A stretch of 64,000 nucleotides of DNA from Terrabacter sp. MAHUQ-38 (GTDB lineage Bacteria; Actinomycetota; Actinomycetes; Actinomycetales; Dermatophilaceae): positions 310,001 through 374,000 of the forward strand of contig NZ_JACVCU010000001.1 of NCBI RefSeq assembly GCF_014518425.1, given 5' to 3'. Below the pieces are notes generated by a model. That model was not told the origin of the DNA and did not search any database. It saw only the letters and a list, made by a program, of their open reading frames with translations. The first letter of the stretch is position 1. Each line of letters begins with the position of its first letter. Positions 50,163 to 58,109 of the stretch are shown here, piece after piece. A program made the translations under genes and the position numbers.

Positions 50163-50546
50163 TCAGACCGCCGCCCAGGACAGGGCCAGGCCGCTCGGCG
50201 CGAACGCCCGCTGGCCGACCGTCTCGGGCACCGGCCCGACGCCGGGACCACCCAGCCGAACCCAGCGGGTGATGTCGTCGACGGCAGCGTCGTCGAGCAC
50301 CGCGCGCAGCCACACCGGCCGCCCGCCGGCGCGACGGCCGGCGGGCGAGGGCGTCACGACGACCACGTTCGACTCGTCGCACGCGAGCAGGCAGTCGCTG
50401 CGCAGCACGCGCGCGTGACCACGGGTGCCAGCCTCGAGGCGGCCGAGGAGCCCGTCGTGGTCGACCCCGGGATGCTTGCGTTCGGTGCCGCAGCAGCAGT
50501 CCCGGCAGACGCGGACGATGCAGACGTCGTCGCCGTATGCCGTCAC
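50163..50546 (-). CDS. (2Fe-2S) ferredoxin-like protein linked to cbtAB
   Basis: 127 residues from GTG at 50546, overlapping the cbtA stop (GTGA). Cysteines in VCRDCCCG near the N-terminus and DCLLAC in the middle fit a thioredoxin-like 2Fe-2S ferredoxin fold. The C-terminal half (LRAVLDDAAVDDITRWVRLGGPG) has the strand-helix pattern of that family. Such small ferredoxins often follow cbtAB in actinobacteria. A role in cobalt handling or cobalamin synthesis is inferred from linkage and from the upstream cobalamin riboswitch. Confidence 0.83.
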   Translation of the reverse strand: MTAYGDDVCIVRVCRDCCCGTERKHPGVDHDGLLGRLEAGTRGHARVLRSDCLLACDESNVVVVTPSPAGRRAGGRPVWLRAVLDDAAVDDITRWVRLGGPGVGPVPETVGQRAFAPSGLALSWAAV

Positions 50547-51334
50547 GCCGAGACGGCTGCGAAGGGCCCGGCCTGCTCCACGTCCCCCGAGCGCCGGGGC
50601 GCCGCGGCCCGCTCCATGAGCAGGCCGAAGACGAGCCCGAGCGTCAGCCACATGACCGCGAGCTGGGCCAGCGACGCGAGCCGGAAGTCCCAGAGCAGCG
50701 CGGCCGGCACGTCGGCGGGCACCGTGTCGGGCGATCCCGGCACGAGGAGGAGCACCAGTGCGACGAGGACGACGACCGCGACCGTGTCGAGCGCCCAGCG
50801 CGTCGGCGCCGCTGTGCCGCGTCCCGCGATCCAGCGGTCGAGCATGGGAACGACGAGGGCGATCGCCACGCCGAGGAGGAGGACGACGGCATAGAGCAGG
50901 GTGCGCCGGCCGACGGTGGCCGGGTCTCCCACGGCGGGCGGGTTCGACGGGATCTTCACGGCCGGAAGGAGACTCACGGCCGAGAAGGCCACAGCGGCGA
51001 GCACCATGGAGCGCCCGAAGTCGCCACGGCCGGGGAGCCGCTCGTGGAGCCGGGCGAAGACCACCGCGAAGATGACGCCGACCGCGATCCCGACGAGGAC
51101 CGAGGTGACGGCACCGCCGACGACCTGCGCGGCACGCGATACGAGGGGCTCGCCGTCACCGTGGGCATGCAGGACGAGCGGTGCGGACTGGCCGCCGTGG
51201 AGCGAGCGAGCGTCCTCGACCGCGAGCGCTCGACGGATGACGGGCTCGACGACGAGCCAGATGACGGCCGCCGCCGCGAGGCCGGCGGACACGCCGGCCA
51301 GGACTCCGCGCCGCAGCACGGAGCCGAAGCTCAT
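50543..51334 (-). CDS. cbtA: CbtA, probable cobalt transporter subunit
   Basis: 263 residues from ATG at 51334 (MSFGSVLRRGV), 7 bp after the cbtB stop; a TTG at 51361 would overlap cbtB. Five to six hydrophobic helices are visible, and the family features GVLAGVSAGLAAAAVIWLVVEP at the start and KIPSNPPAVGDPATVGRRTLLY in the middle are present. A His-containing loop (LVLHAHGDGEP) lies outside helix 1. CbtAB is the predicted B12-regulated cobalt transporter of organisms lacking CbiMNQO. Confidence 0.9.
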   Translation of the reverse strand: MSFGSVLRRGVLAGVSAGLAAAAVIWLVVEPVIRRALAVEDARSLHGGQSAPLVLHAHGDGEPLVSRAAQVVGGAVTSVLVGIAVGVIFAVVFARLHERLPGRGDFGRSMVLAAVAFSAVSLLPAVKIPSNPPAVGDPATVGRRTLLYAVVLLLGVAIALVVPMLDRWIAGRGTAAPTRWALDTVAVVVLVALVLLLVPGSPDTVPADVPAALLWDFRLASLAQLAVMWLTLGLVFGLLMERAAAPRRSGDVEQAGPFAAVSA

Positions 51335-51341
51335 CCCCACG

Positions 51342-51560
51342 TCAGTGGCAGGGGACGCCAAGAGCGTGGCGCGCGTCGTGCGTCAGCTCGTGGAGCATCT
51401 GGGCAGCGGGCGCGCTGAGGAGGGCGCCGTTCTCCTGCGAGAGGAAGTAGAGCGTGAAGACCGCGCACGCGAGCAGGAGCCACGCCCAGACGGGGACCCG
51501 GATGGGGGTGACGATCGGGGTGGTGGAGGGGACGGCGGGAGCCGATGCAGCAGTGGCCAT
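51342..51560 (-). CDS. cbtB: CbtB, small cobalt transporter subunit
   Basis: 72 residues from ATG at 51560. One membrane helix (WAWLLLACAVFTLYFLSQ) is followed by a His-rich tail with HELTHDARHALGVPCH, the metal-binding end typical of CbtB. The longer in-frame start at 51602 would extend into the riboswitch expression platform. It is the first gene of cbtB-cbtA-ferredoxin and lies directly under a cobalamin riboswitch. Confidence 0.9.
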   Translation of the reverse strand: MATAASAPAVPSTTPIVTPIRVPVWAWLLLACAVFTLYFLSQENGALLSAPAAQMLHELTHDARHALGVPCH

Positions 51561-51604
51561 GGCAGGTTGACCCTTTCTTTCCATGCCTCGTGGACAGATC
51601 ACGC

Positions 51605-51785
51605 CGCAGCCGGTCTCCTGGCTTCCAGATCGTCGCGCCTCCCCGCCTTCCCAACGACCCGGCTTCGAACCTGCGGTCGCCAGTGGCGATGGTGGGGACT
51701 TGCTCCCTGGTCACAGTGGCGAGGACCACGTCGGAGTCACACCGACTTCCCGTGCACTGCGGCCCTCGCATCCTGACACACGCCG
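51605..51785 (-). promoter_or_regulatory. Cobalamin riboswitch upstream of cbtB
   Basis: On the minus strand GGGAAGTCGGTGTGACTCCG (from about 51751) is followed by GTGGTCCTCGCCACTGTGAC (the B12 box core, ending near 51710). A variable arm follows, then AAGCCAGGAGACCGGCTGC (about 51625-51607). This is the standard cobalamin aptamer order. The cbtB ATG is at 51560. Cobalamin excess should shut off cobalt uptake. Confidence 0.9.
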
Positions 51786-51806
51786 CCGCGACGCGCCACG
51801 GGGGCC

Positions 51807-52571
51807 CTAGTCGCGCGGCCGGTTGCGCGTGACGCGCGTGCCGTAGAGGTGCGACTCGACGAAGTCGTCGGTGTCGCGCGCCGCGAGGGCGTGGCCGACG
51901 AGGATGACGGCGGCCTGGCGCAGGCCGGCGGCCTCGACCTGGTCGGCGATGTCGGTCAGGGTGCCGCGCAGCACGAGCTGGTCGGGCTGCTCGGCGTTGG
52001 CGACGACGACGACCGGGCAGTCGGAGCCGTAGTCGTCGACGAGGGTCGCCATCAGCTCGCGCGTGCGGCGGATCGCGAGGTGCAGCACGAGCGTCGCCCG
52101 CGAGCGCGCGAAGTGGGCGAGCGACTCGGTCTCGGGCATCTGCGTGGAGTCCCGGTGGGCCCGGGTGAGCACGACCGACTGGGCGACCTCGGGCACCGTG
52201 AGCTCGCGTCCGAGGAGCGCTGCCGCCGCGGCGTAGGCCGGCACGCCGGGCGTGATGTCCCACGGGACCCCGGCACGGTCGAGCCGTCGCGTCTGCTCCG
52301 CGATGGCCGAGTAGATCGACGGGTCGCCGGAGCAGAGCCTGGCGACGGCGTGGCCGGCCTCGTGCGCCCGGACGCAGTGCTCGGTGATCGCGTCGAGGTC
52401 GAGGTGCTGGGTGTCGACGAGGGTGGCACCGTCGGCGCAGTGGGCGAGCACCTCGGGCCCGATGTACGTGCCTGCATAGAGGCAGACCTGTGACTCACCG
52501 ATGAGACGCACGGCCCGCAGCGTGAGCAGATCGGCGGCCCCCGGTCCGGCCCCGATGAAGTGGACGGTCAT
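51807..52571 (-). CDS. cobM: Precorrin-4 C11-methyltransferase CobM
   Basis: 254 residues from ATG at 52571, overlapping the cobL stop (ATGA). SAM-binding loops are FIGAGPGAADLLTLRAVRLI and LCSGDPSIYSAIAEQ, with WDITPGVPAYAAAAALLGREL following, as in CobM/CbiF. It methylates C11 of precorrin-4. It is the second gene of cobL-cobM. The neighbouring riboswitch at 51605-51785 lies downstream and serves cbtB, not this gene. Confidence 0.95.
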   Translation of the reverse strand: MTVHFIGAGPGAADLLTLRAVRLIGESQVCLYAGTYIGPEVLAHCADGATLVDTQHLDLDAITEHCVRAHEAGHAVARLCSGDPSIYSAIAEQTRRLDRAGVPWDITPGVPAYAAAAALLGRELTVPEVAQSVVLTRAHRDSTQMPETESLAHFARSRATLVLHLAIRRTRELMATLVDDYGSDCPVVVVANAEQPDQLVLRGTLTDIADQVEAAGLRQAAVILVGHALAARDTDDFVESHLYGTRVTRNRPRD

Positions 52572-53797
52572 GCATTGACCTCCGGATCCTCTTGCAGCAC
52601 AGGCTTCTCCACGGACCACTGGACGATCGAACGGGCCGGCTTCCATCCGTGGAACGAGCCGATCTCGTCGAGGTCCTCCACGGCGATGCGGCTCATCGAG
52701 CCACCGTGCCGTCGACGCGCGTCGTGGAGGAGCAGCTCAGTCTCGACGGTGACACCGTGGACGACCAGCCGTCCGCCGGGTGCGAGAGCCGCCCAGCACG
52801 TGGCGAGCAGGTCGGCGGTCGCGCCGCCGCCGACGAAGACGGCGTCGGGTCGGGGCAGGGTCGCGACGGCGTCCTCCGACGGCGCCTCGACGACGTGCAG
52901 GCCCGGGACCCCGAGGGCTCTGGCGTTGCCGCGCACGCGCTGGGCCCGCGCGGGATCGCGCTCGACGGCGTGCACCTCGTTGCGGGGATGCTGGCGCGCG
53001 AACTCGATGCCGACCGACCCGGCGCCGGCCCCGAGGTCCCACATCACGTCGCCGGGCTGGGGTGCGAGGTGCGCGAGCGCGGCGGCCCGCACGATGCGCT
53101 TGGTCAGCTGCCCGTCGTGCTCGTATGCCGTCTCGGGCAGTCCCGGCACCAGCGACCTCGCGCGGGGCCGGGGGTGGGCGTCGCACTCGACGCAGACGAG
53201 GTGCAGCCGAGGTGTGGGACGGCCGTCCCACGATGCGGCCACACCGTCGGTGCGGGACTCGGCCACCGACCCTAGGTCGCCGAGGACGGTGAGCCGGCTG
53301 TCGGCATACCCCTCCTCGACGAGCAGCGCGGCGATGCGGGACGGCCCGTCGTCGCCCGAGGTCAGCACGACCAGCCGGGCGCGGGGAGCCAGGTCGCGGC
53401 GCAGCCGGTCGACGTCGCGGCCGACGAGGGTCACGACGTCGGACTCCTCGGCGGACCAGCCCATCCGGGCCCTCGCGAGTGCCACCGACGACACCGCGGG
53501 GTGCAGGCGCACCCGGTCGGCACCGAGCTCGCGCACGAGCGTGGCCCCGATGCCGGAAACGAGGGGGTCCCCGCTCGCGAGCACGACGACCCGGGAGCCG
53601 GCCAGGCCGTCGAGCAGGCTGCGCAGACCGGGCAGCAGCGGGGAGGGCCACGGCACGAGACGTCGCCCGGGGGTGGACTCGAGCATGGCCAGGTGCCGTT
53701 CGCCGCCGACGACGACCCCGGCCTCGTCGACCATGCGGCGCTCGTCGGGGCCGAGGGACCCCAACCCGGACGCACCGACGCCGACCACCTCGATCAC
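52568..53797 (-). CDS. cobL: Precorrin-6Y methylase CobL (CbiE-CbiT fusion)
   Basis: 409 residues from GTG at 53797. Residues 1-~205 are the CbiE-type methylase (VGVGASGLGSLGPDERRMV, LASGDPLVSGIGATLVREL, HPAVSSVALARARMGW). Residues ~225-409 are the CbiT-type methyltransferase and decarboxylase (WDLGAGAGSVGIEFARQHP, VEAPSEDAVATLPRPDAVFVGGG abridged). The fused enzyme methylates C5 and C15 and decarboxylates the C12 acetate. The 144 bp upstream carries no riboswitch that I can see. Confidence 0.95.
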   Translation of the reverse strand: MIEVVGVGASGLGSLGPDERRMVDEAGVVVGGERHLAMLESTPGRRLVPWPSPLLPGLRSLLDGLAGSRVVVLASGDPLVSGIGATLVRELGADRVRLHPAVSSVALARARMGWSAEESDVVTLVGRDVDRLRRDLAPRARLVVLTSGDDGPSRIAALLVEEGYADSRLTVLGDLGSVAESRTDGVAASWDGRPTPRLHLVCVECDAHPRPRARSLVPGLPETAYEHDGQLTKRIVRAAALAHLAPQPGDVMWDLGAGAGSVGIEFARQHPRNEVHAVERDPARAQRVRGNARALGVPGLHVVEAPSEDAVATLPRPDAVFVGGGATADLLATCWAALAPGGRLVVHGVTVETELLLHDARRRHGGSMSRIAVEDLDEIGSFHGWKPARSIVQWSVEKPVLQEDPEVNA

Positions 53798-53941
53798 AGC
53801 GGCGACCCTAGCGTGCGCGATCCGGACCCAGCCGAATTGGCCGTTCCGCCCCGGTAAGCCCGTTCGTGAGGCCATGATGTGACTCGCACGCCGTCGGGGG
53901 ACCGCGTGCAACCTTGAGCAGCAGGGGGAGGAAGCACGTAC

Positions 53942-54421
53942 ATGAGTGACGCCCACCCGGCCATGGGCCGTGCCCGGATGCCGCGGATGACGACGATCAG
54001 CACGAGCGGGGGACACGTGTCGATCGCCGTGCCCGCGAGCTGGGAGACCGTCGAGCTCGGTCCCGGGGGCGACGTCGTCGCCGCCGTCGAGCCCGACGAC
54101 GGGAGCCGGTTCCGCACCAACTTCGTGCTGGCGACGCCGGCCGCCGACGGCCCGCTGCCCGACTGGGACGCCGGCGACGTCCTCGTGCTCGACCGCGACG
54201 ACGTGCAGGTCGCAGGTCACCCCGGGACGCACCGCGTCACGACGCACGCGACACCCGCCGAGGAGTCGGTGACGACCGAGTCGTGGGCGACGGTCGTCGA
54301 CGGACGAGCCGTCACCCTGACAGCGAACATCGGGACCCTGCGGGTCGGGGAGCTGGCGCGGCTGGTCGACGCCGTCGCTGCGAGCATCGCCGTCCGCCGA
54401 CGTGAGGGAGTTCACGCATGA
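53942..54421 (+). CDS. Uncharacterised protein, possible LpqN/ESX-associated type
   Basis: 159 residues. The fold looks like a small alpha/beta protein: VSIAVPASWETVELGPGGDV, then FRTNFVLATPAADGPLPDW and ESWATVVDGRAVTLTANIGT. The arrangement of an exposed Trp and FR.NFV is reminiscent of LpqN-like proteins, but there is no lipoprotein signal. It overlaps the next gene by 4 bp (ATGA). Function unknown; the pair may come from a type VII secretion context. Confidence 0.6.
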   Translation: MSDAHPAMGRARMPRMTTISTSGGHVSIAVPASWETVELGPGGDVVAAVEPDDGSRFRTNFVLATPAADGPLPDWDAGDVLVLDRDDVQVAGHPGTHRVTTHATPAEESVTTESWATVVDGRAVTLTANIGTLRVGELARLVDAVAASIAVRRREGVHA

Positions 54422-55158
54422 GCGTCATGTTCGACGCGACGACGGCCGGGCTGCGGCTCGACGCCGAGTCCTTCATCGCCCTGGCGGAGTACGCCACCGA
54501 CCCCGCGGGAGCCTGCGACCGCACGCTGCGCGACCTCGCCGACGTCGGCGCCGTCGTCGACGGGGCACCCCATCCGGCGCTGCGCGGGGGACTCGCGGCG
54601 GTGACGAACTCGCTGGCCTCGCTGCAGGTGCTCGTCACCGACCCGGAGGGCGTGGCCCTGCACCAGGGCTGGCTGGCCCGGGTGTCGGCGATGCTCACCG
54701 ACCTCGGCGACGGCACCTACGACTTCGAGTCGGTGGGTACGGAGTTCGTGCCCACGACCGTCGCGCGGCTCGCCGGGCTGGGGCCACGGCCACGGCTGGC
54801 TGCCGTCACCGTCACCGTCGACGAAGAGGTGCTCGACGGCCTCGTGTCCAACGCGGCGAGACGCCGCGCGTCGGCGGGCGAGGCCCTCGCCGACCTGCTC
54901 GCCCCCTGGCCCGCGGTGTCCGCGGCCGCCCGGGTGGGCGGGTGGCGCACCGCGTGCGTCGACATCGCCTTCCCCGTGCGCGACCGCACCGTCGCACGCC
55001 GGCTCGCCTGGGTCGACACCGACGCCGGCCTGTTGCGCGTCGAGGCCGACGACCGTGGCCCCGTGCTCGTGCCGACGACACCCACCGACCTGTGGCGTGC
55101 CCTCGTCTCGATCCTGCCGGCCGACCTCGACACCGACTCGGTGGTCTGCCCGGCCTGA
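54418..55158 (+). CDS. Uncharacterised protein with EspG-like features
   Basis: 246 residues. The central block HQGWLARVSAMLTDLGDGTYDFESVG and VPTTVARLAGLGPRPRLAAVT recalls EspG-type chaperones of ESX secretion systems in non-mycobacterial actinobacteria. No signal peptide or membrane helix. No ESX core gene is in this window, so the call is tentative. Translationally coupled to the gene before it, and followed by the cobalamin riboswitch of the chelatase operon. Confidence 0.55.
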   Translation: MSVMFDATTAGLRLDAESFIALAEYATDPAGACDRTLRDLADVGAVVDGAPHPALRGGLAAVTNSLASLQVLVTDPEGVALHQGWLARVSAMLTDLGDGTYDFESVGTEFVPTTVARLAGLGPRPRLAAVTVTVDEEVLDGLVSNAARRRASAGEALADLLAPWPAVSAAARVGGWRTACVDIAFPVRDRTVARRLAWVDTDAGLLRVEADDRGPVLVPTTPTDLWRALVSILPADLDTDSVVCPA

Positions 55159-55189
55159 GCCTGCGGATCCTCCTCCGATCCGCCACGCG

Positions 55190-55315
55190 CGTGTCCCGCC
55201 GGACGTGGCAGACTGCGCGTGGCGACTGGGGAGGAATCCGGTGCGAATCCGGAGCGGTCCCGCCACTGTGAACCACCGGCCGTGAGGTCGGCCGGAAGCC
55301 AGGGCATCCCCCGTC
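55190..55315 (+). promoter_or_regulatory. Cobalamin riboswitch upstream of the chelatase-cobO operon
   Basis: Plus-strand blocks GGAATCCGGTGCGAATCCGG, then AGCGGTCCCGCCACTGTGAA (B12 box core) and CCGGAAGCCAGGGCATCCCC are in the standard order. A 10-bp hairpin GGTCGCGCCC/GGGCGCGACC follows at 55319-55341. A second small hairpin GCGGG/CCCGC ends just before AGGAGG (55370-55375). These could be the expression platform. The coding start is at 55387. Confidence 0.92.
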
Positions 55316-55386
55316 GCTGGTCGCGCCCGCCGGGCGCGACCGGTCCACCGACGCGGGCGCGGCACCCGCAGGAGGCTCGCAGTCCC

Positions 55387-57498
55387 ATGCGCGACGGCTC
55401 GAACGACCCGAACCACCACGGGTCCACGCCCGACACCTTTCCTTTCTCGGCGGTGGTCGGCTCCGACGACCTCGCCCTCGCCCTCGTCCTCACGGCGGTC
55501 TCGCCCGAGGTCGGCGGTGTCCTCGTGCGCGGCGAGAAGGGCACCGCGAAGTCGACGATGGTGCGCGGCCTCGCTGCCGTCCTCCCCCACCAGCAGGTCG
55601 TCGCCGGGTGCCGGTTCGGCTGTGCTCCGGGCGAGGGCGCCGGGTGCCCGGACGGCCCGCACGACCACACCGCCGATGCCGACACCCGTCACGCCCGGCT
55701 CGTCGAGCTGCCCATCGGCGCCACGGAGGACCGCGTCGTCGGCTCGCTCGACCTCGAGCGGGCGCTGGGACGTGGCGAGACGGCTTACCAGCCGGGTCTG
55801 CTGGCGGCCGCGAACCGCGGCATCCTCTACGTCGACGAGGTCAACCTGCTCCACGACCACCTCGTCGACCTGCTCCTCGACGCGGCCGCGATGGGCCGCA
55901 ACACGGTCGAGCGCGATGGCGTCTCGGTGTCGCACGCGGCACGGATCGTCCTCGTCGGCACGATGAACCCCGAGGAGGGCGAGCTACGTCCGCAGCTGCT
56001 CGACCGCTTCGGGCTGACCGTCGAGGTCGCGGCGCCCCGTGATCCCGCGCTGCGCGCCGAGGTCGTACGCCGCCGCCTGGCCTTCGACGACGACCCGGCG
56101 GGGTTCGTGGCGCGGTTCACCGCCGAGCAGGAGGCGTTGCGCACGCGGATCGCGGCCGCACGCGACCGGCTGCGGTCCGTGGCTCTGACCGACGGGATGC
56201 TGCACCGGATCGCCGTCGTGTGCGCCGGGTTCGAGGTGGACGGGCTGCGCGCCGACATCGTCACAGCGCGCGCAGCTGTCGCCCACGCGGCCTGGTCGGG
56301 TCGCACGACGGTCACCGTCGCCGACGTGCGCGCCGCCGCCCGGCTCGCCCTACCGCACCGCCGGCGTCGCAACCCGTTCGACTCCCCCGGCCTCGACGAG
56401 GACCTCCTGGACCAGCTTCTCGGTGACGACGAGCCGGAGCCCGATCCCGACCCGGGCGACGGTGGGCAGCCCGAGCCTGACTCACGCGAGCCTGAGGAGG
56501 GCGACACCCAGCCGCAGGGCGAGGACCGGACCCCGGAACCCGCGCCCCGGCAGGAGGGGCAGCTGGAGCCCGAGCGCGCACCCGAGCCCCAGCGCGCCGA
56601 GGACGGCCAGCAGACCGAGCAGGGCGAGCCGGAGACCGAGCCCGAGACCGAGGCCGCCCCGGACCCCAGCCGCTCCGGCGCTGCCGCGGCAGGCGTGAGC
56701 GCTGCCGACGAGCCGTACCGCGCGAAGCTGCTGCGCGCCAAGGGCATCGGGCAGGGCGACCCTGGCCGGCGTTCGGCCGCCCTGACGAGCACCGGCCGAC
56801 GGGTCGGCTCGACCAACACACCCACCGGACCCGTCCACCTGCCCGCGACGATCCGCGCCGCGGCCACGCGCAGCACGGCAGGGGGCCGTCTGCGCGTGCT
56901 GCCCGGCGACCTGCGCCGGTCCGTGGTGCAGGGCCGCGAGTCGAACCTCGTCCTGCTCTGCGTCGACGCCTCCGGCTCGATGGCCGCGCGGCGCCGCATG
57001 GAGGCCGTGAAGTCGGCCGTCCTGTCGCTGCTCCTCGACGCGTACCAGCGCCGCGACAAGGTCGGCCTGGTCACCTTCCGGGGCGCCGGCGCCACCCTCA
57101 CACTGCCGCCGACCGGTTCCGTCGACATCGCCGCGAGGCGGCTGCGTGACCTGCCGCACGGCGGACGGACGCCGCTCGCGGAAGGGCTCGAGACGGCATA
57201 CGACACGTTGCGGGTGGAGCGCCTGCGGGACCCGAACCGGCGAGCCCTGCTCGTCGTCGTCACGGACGGCCGGGCCACGAGCGGTCCGGACGCACTCGCC
57301 CGCGCGGCGAGGGTCGCCCGGCAGCTGCGCCACGAGGGCGTCCAGGCGGTCGTCCTCGACTGCGAGTCGGGCCGGTTCCGGATGGGCCTCGCCGCGCGTC
57401 TCGCCGAGCAGCTCGGCGCCGACCACCTGCCCGTGGGTGAGCTCGCGGCGTCGGCGATCGTCGGCACTGCTCGGGCCGTGAACGGGAGGGCTGCCTGA
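55387..57498 (+). CDS. Cobaltochelatase AAA+/VWA subunit (ChlI-ChlD-like fusion)
   Basis: 703 residues from ATG at 55387; an upstream in-frame ATG lies inside the riboswitch and is rejected. Residues ~10-340 are a MoxR/ChlI-type AAA+ domain with Walker A GEKGTAKST, Walker B ILYVDEVNLL and sensor GTMNPEEGELRPQLLDRFG (abridged). Residues ~340-435 are an acidic Glu/Pro/Gln-rich linker. Residues ~515-700 form a von Willebrand A domain with MIDAS DASGSM. It is the ATPase partner for CobN (single-chain CobS/CobT analogue). Its stop overlaps cobO (TGATG). Confidence 0.93.
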   Translation: MRDGSNDPNHHGSTPDTFPFSAVVGSDDLALALVLTAVSPEVGGVLVRGEKGTAKSTMVRGLAAVLPHQQVVAGCRFGCAPGEGAGCPDGPHDHTADADTRHARLVELPIGATEDRVVGSLDLERALGRGETAYQPGLLAAANRGILYVDEVNLLHDHLVDLLLDAAAMGRNTVERDGVSVSHAARIVLVGTMNPEEGELRPQLLDRFGLTVEVAAPRDPALRAEVVRRRLAFDDDPAGFVARFTAEQEALRTRIAAARDRLRSVALTDGMLHRIAVVCAGFEVDGLRADIVTARAAVAHAAWSGRTTVTVADVRAAARLALPHRRRRNPFDSPGLDEDLLDQLLGDDEPEPDPDPGDGGQPEPDSREPEEGDTQPQGEDRTPEPAPRQEGQLEPERAPEPQRAEDGQQTEQGEPETEPETEAAPDPSRSGAAAAGVSAADEPYRAKLLRAKGIGQGDPGRRSAALTSTGRRVGSTNTPTGPVHLPATIRAAATRSTAGGRLRVLPGDLRRSVVQGRESNLVLLCVDASGSMAARRRMEAVKSAVLSLLLDAYQRRDKVGLVTFRGAGATLTLPPTGSVDIAARRLRDLPHGGRTPLAEGLETAYDTLRVERLRDPNRRALLVVVTDGRATSGPDALARAARVARQLRHEGVQAVVLDCESGRFRMGLAARLAEQLGADHLPVGELAASAIVGTARAVNGRAA

Positions 57499-58109
57499 TG
57501 CGCGGCCAGCCGACCGCGGTCCCGACCGACGGGCTGACGACCCGCCAGCGCCGCAACCGGCCGCTGCTCATCGTCAACACCGGCGACGGCAAGGGGAAGT
57601 CGACGGCCGCCTTCGGCCTGGCCCTGCGCGGCTGGAACCAGGGCTGGTCGGTCGGCGTGTTCCAGTTCGTCAAGAGCGCGAAGTGGCGCATCGGCGAGCA
57701 GACGGCCGTCGAGACGCTCGCCGAGCTGCACCGCGACACCGGACGCGGCGGCCCGATGGAGTGGCACAAGATGGGCGCCGGCTGGTCGTGGACCCGCAAG
57801 GAGGGCACCGAGGACGACCACGCCGAGGCGGCCCGCGAGGGCTGGGCCGAGATCAAGCGTCGGATCGCCACCGAGACCCACGGGCTCTACGTCCTCGACG
57901 AGTTCACCTACCCGATGGCGTGGGGCTGGATCGACGTCGACGACGTCGTCACGACGCTGCGCGACCGGCCGGGCCACCAGCACGTCGTCATCACGGGTCG
58001 CCGCTGCCCGGAGGCGGTGCTCGACCTCGCCGACCTCGTCACCGAGATGACGAAGGTCAAGCACCCGTTCGACGCGGGCCAGAAGGGGCAGCGGGGGATC
58101 GAGTGGTGA
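57498..58109 (+). CDS. cobO: Cob(I)yrinic acid a,c-diamide adenosyltransferase CobO
   Basis: 203 residues. The P-loop-like GDGKGKST (about residues 29-36), GWSVGVFQFVKSAKWRIGE and HKMGAGWSWTRK are CobO/BtuR signatures, as is VLDEFTYPMAWGWID (Walker-B-like). It transfers the adenosyl group from ATP to the cobalt of cobyrinic acid a,c-diamide. First of the tightly packed cobO-cobB-cobC-cobA-cobD set; overlaps cobB by 4 bp. Confidence 0.96.
   Translation: MRGQPTAVPTDGLTTRQRRNRPLLIVNTGDGKGKSTAAFGLALRGWNQGWSVGVFQFVKSAKWRIGEQTAVETLAELHRDTGRGGPMEWHKMGAGWSWTRKEGTEDDHAEAAREGWAEIKRRIATETHGLYVLDEFTYPMAWGWIDVDDVVTTLRDRPGHQHVVITGRRCPEAVLDLADLVTEMTKVKHPFDAGQKGQRGIEW

Noticed and set aside
51807-52263. Minus-strand frame in another phase overlapping cobM and the riboswitch
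   Set aside because: It is Arg/Ala-rich with no motif; CobM occupies the true frame.
55219-55386. Upstream start for the AAA/VWA chelatase subunit
   Set aside because: The extension lies in the cobalamin riboswitch and its expression platform; AGGAGG supports the start at 55387.
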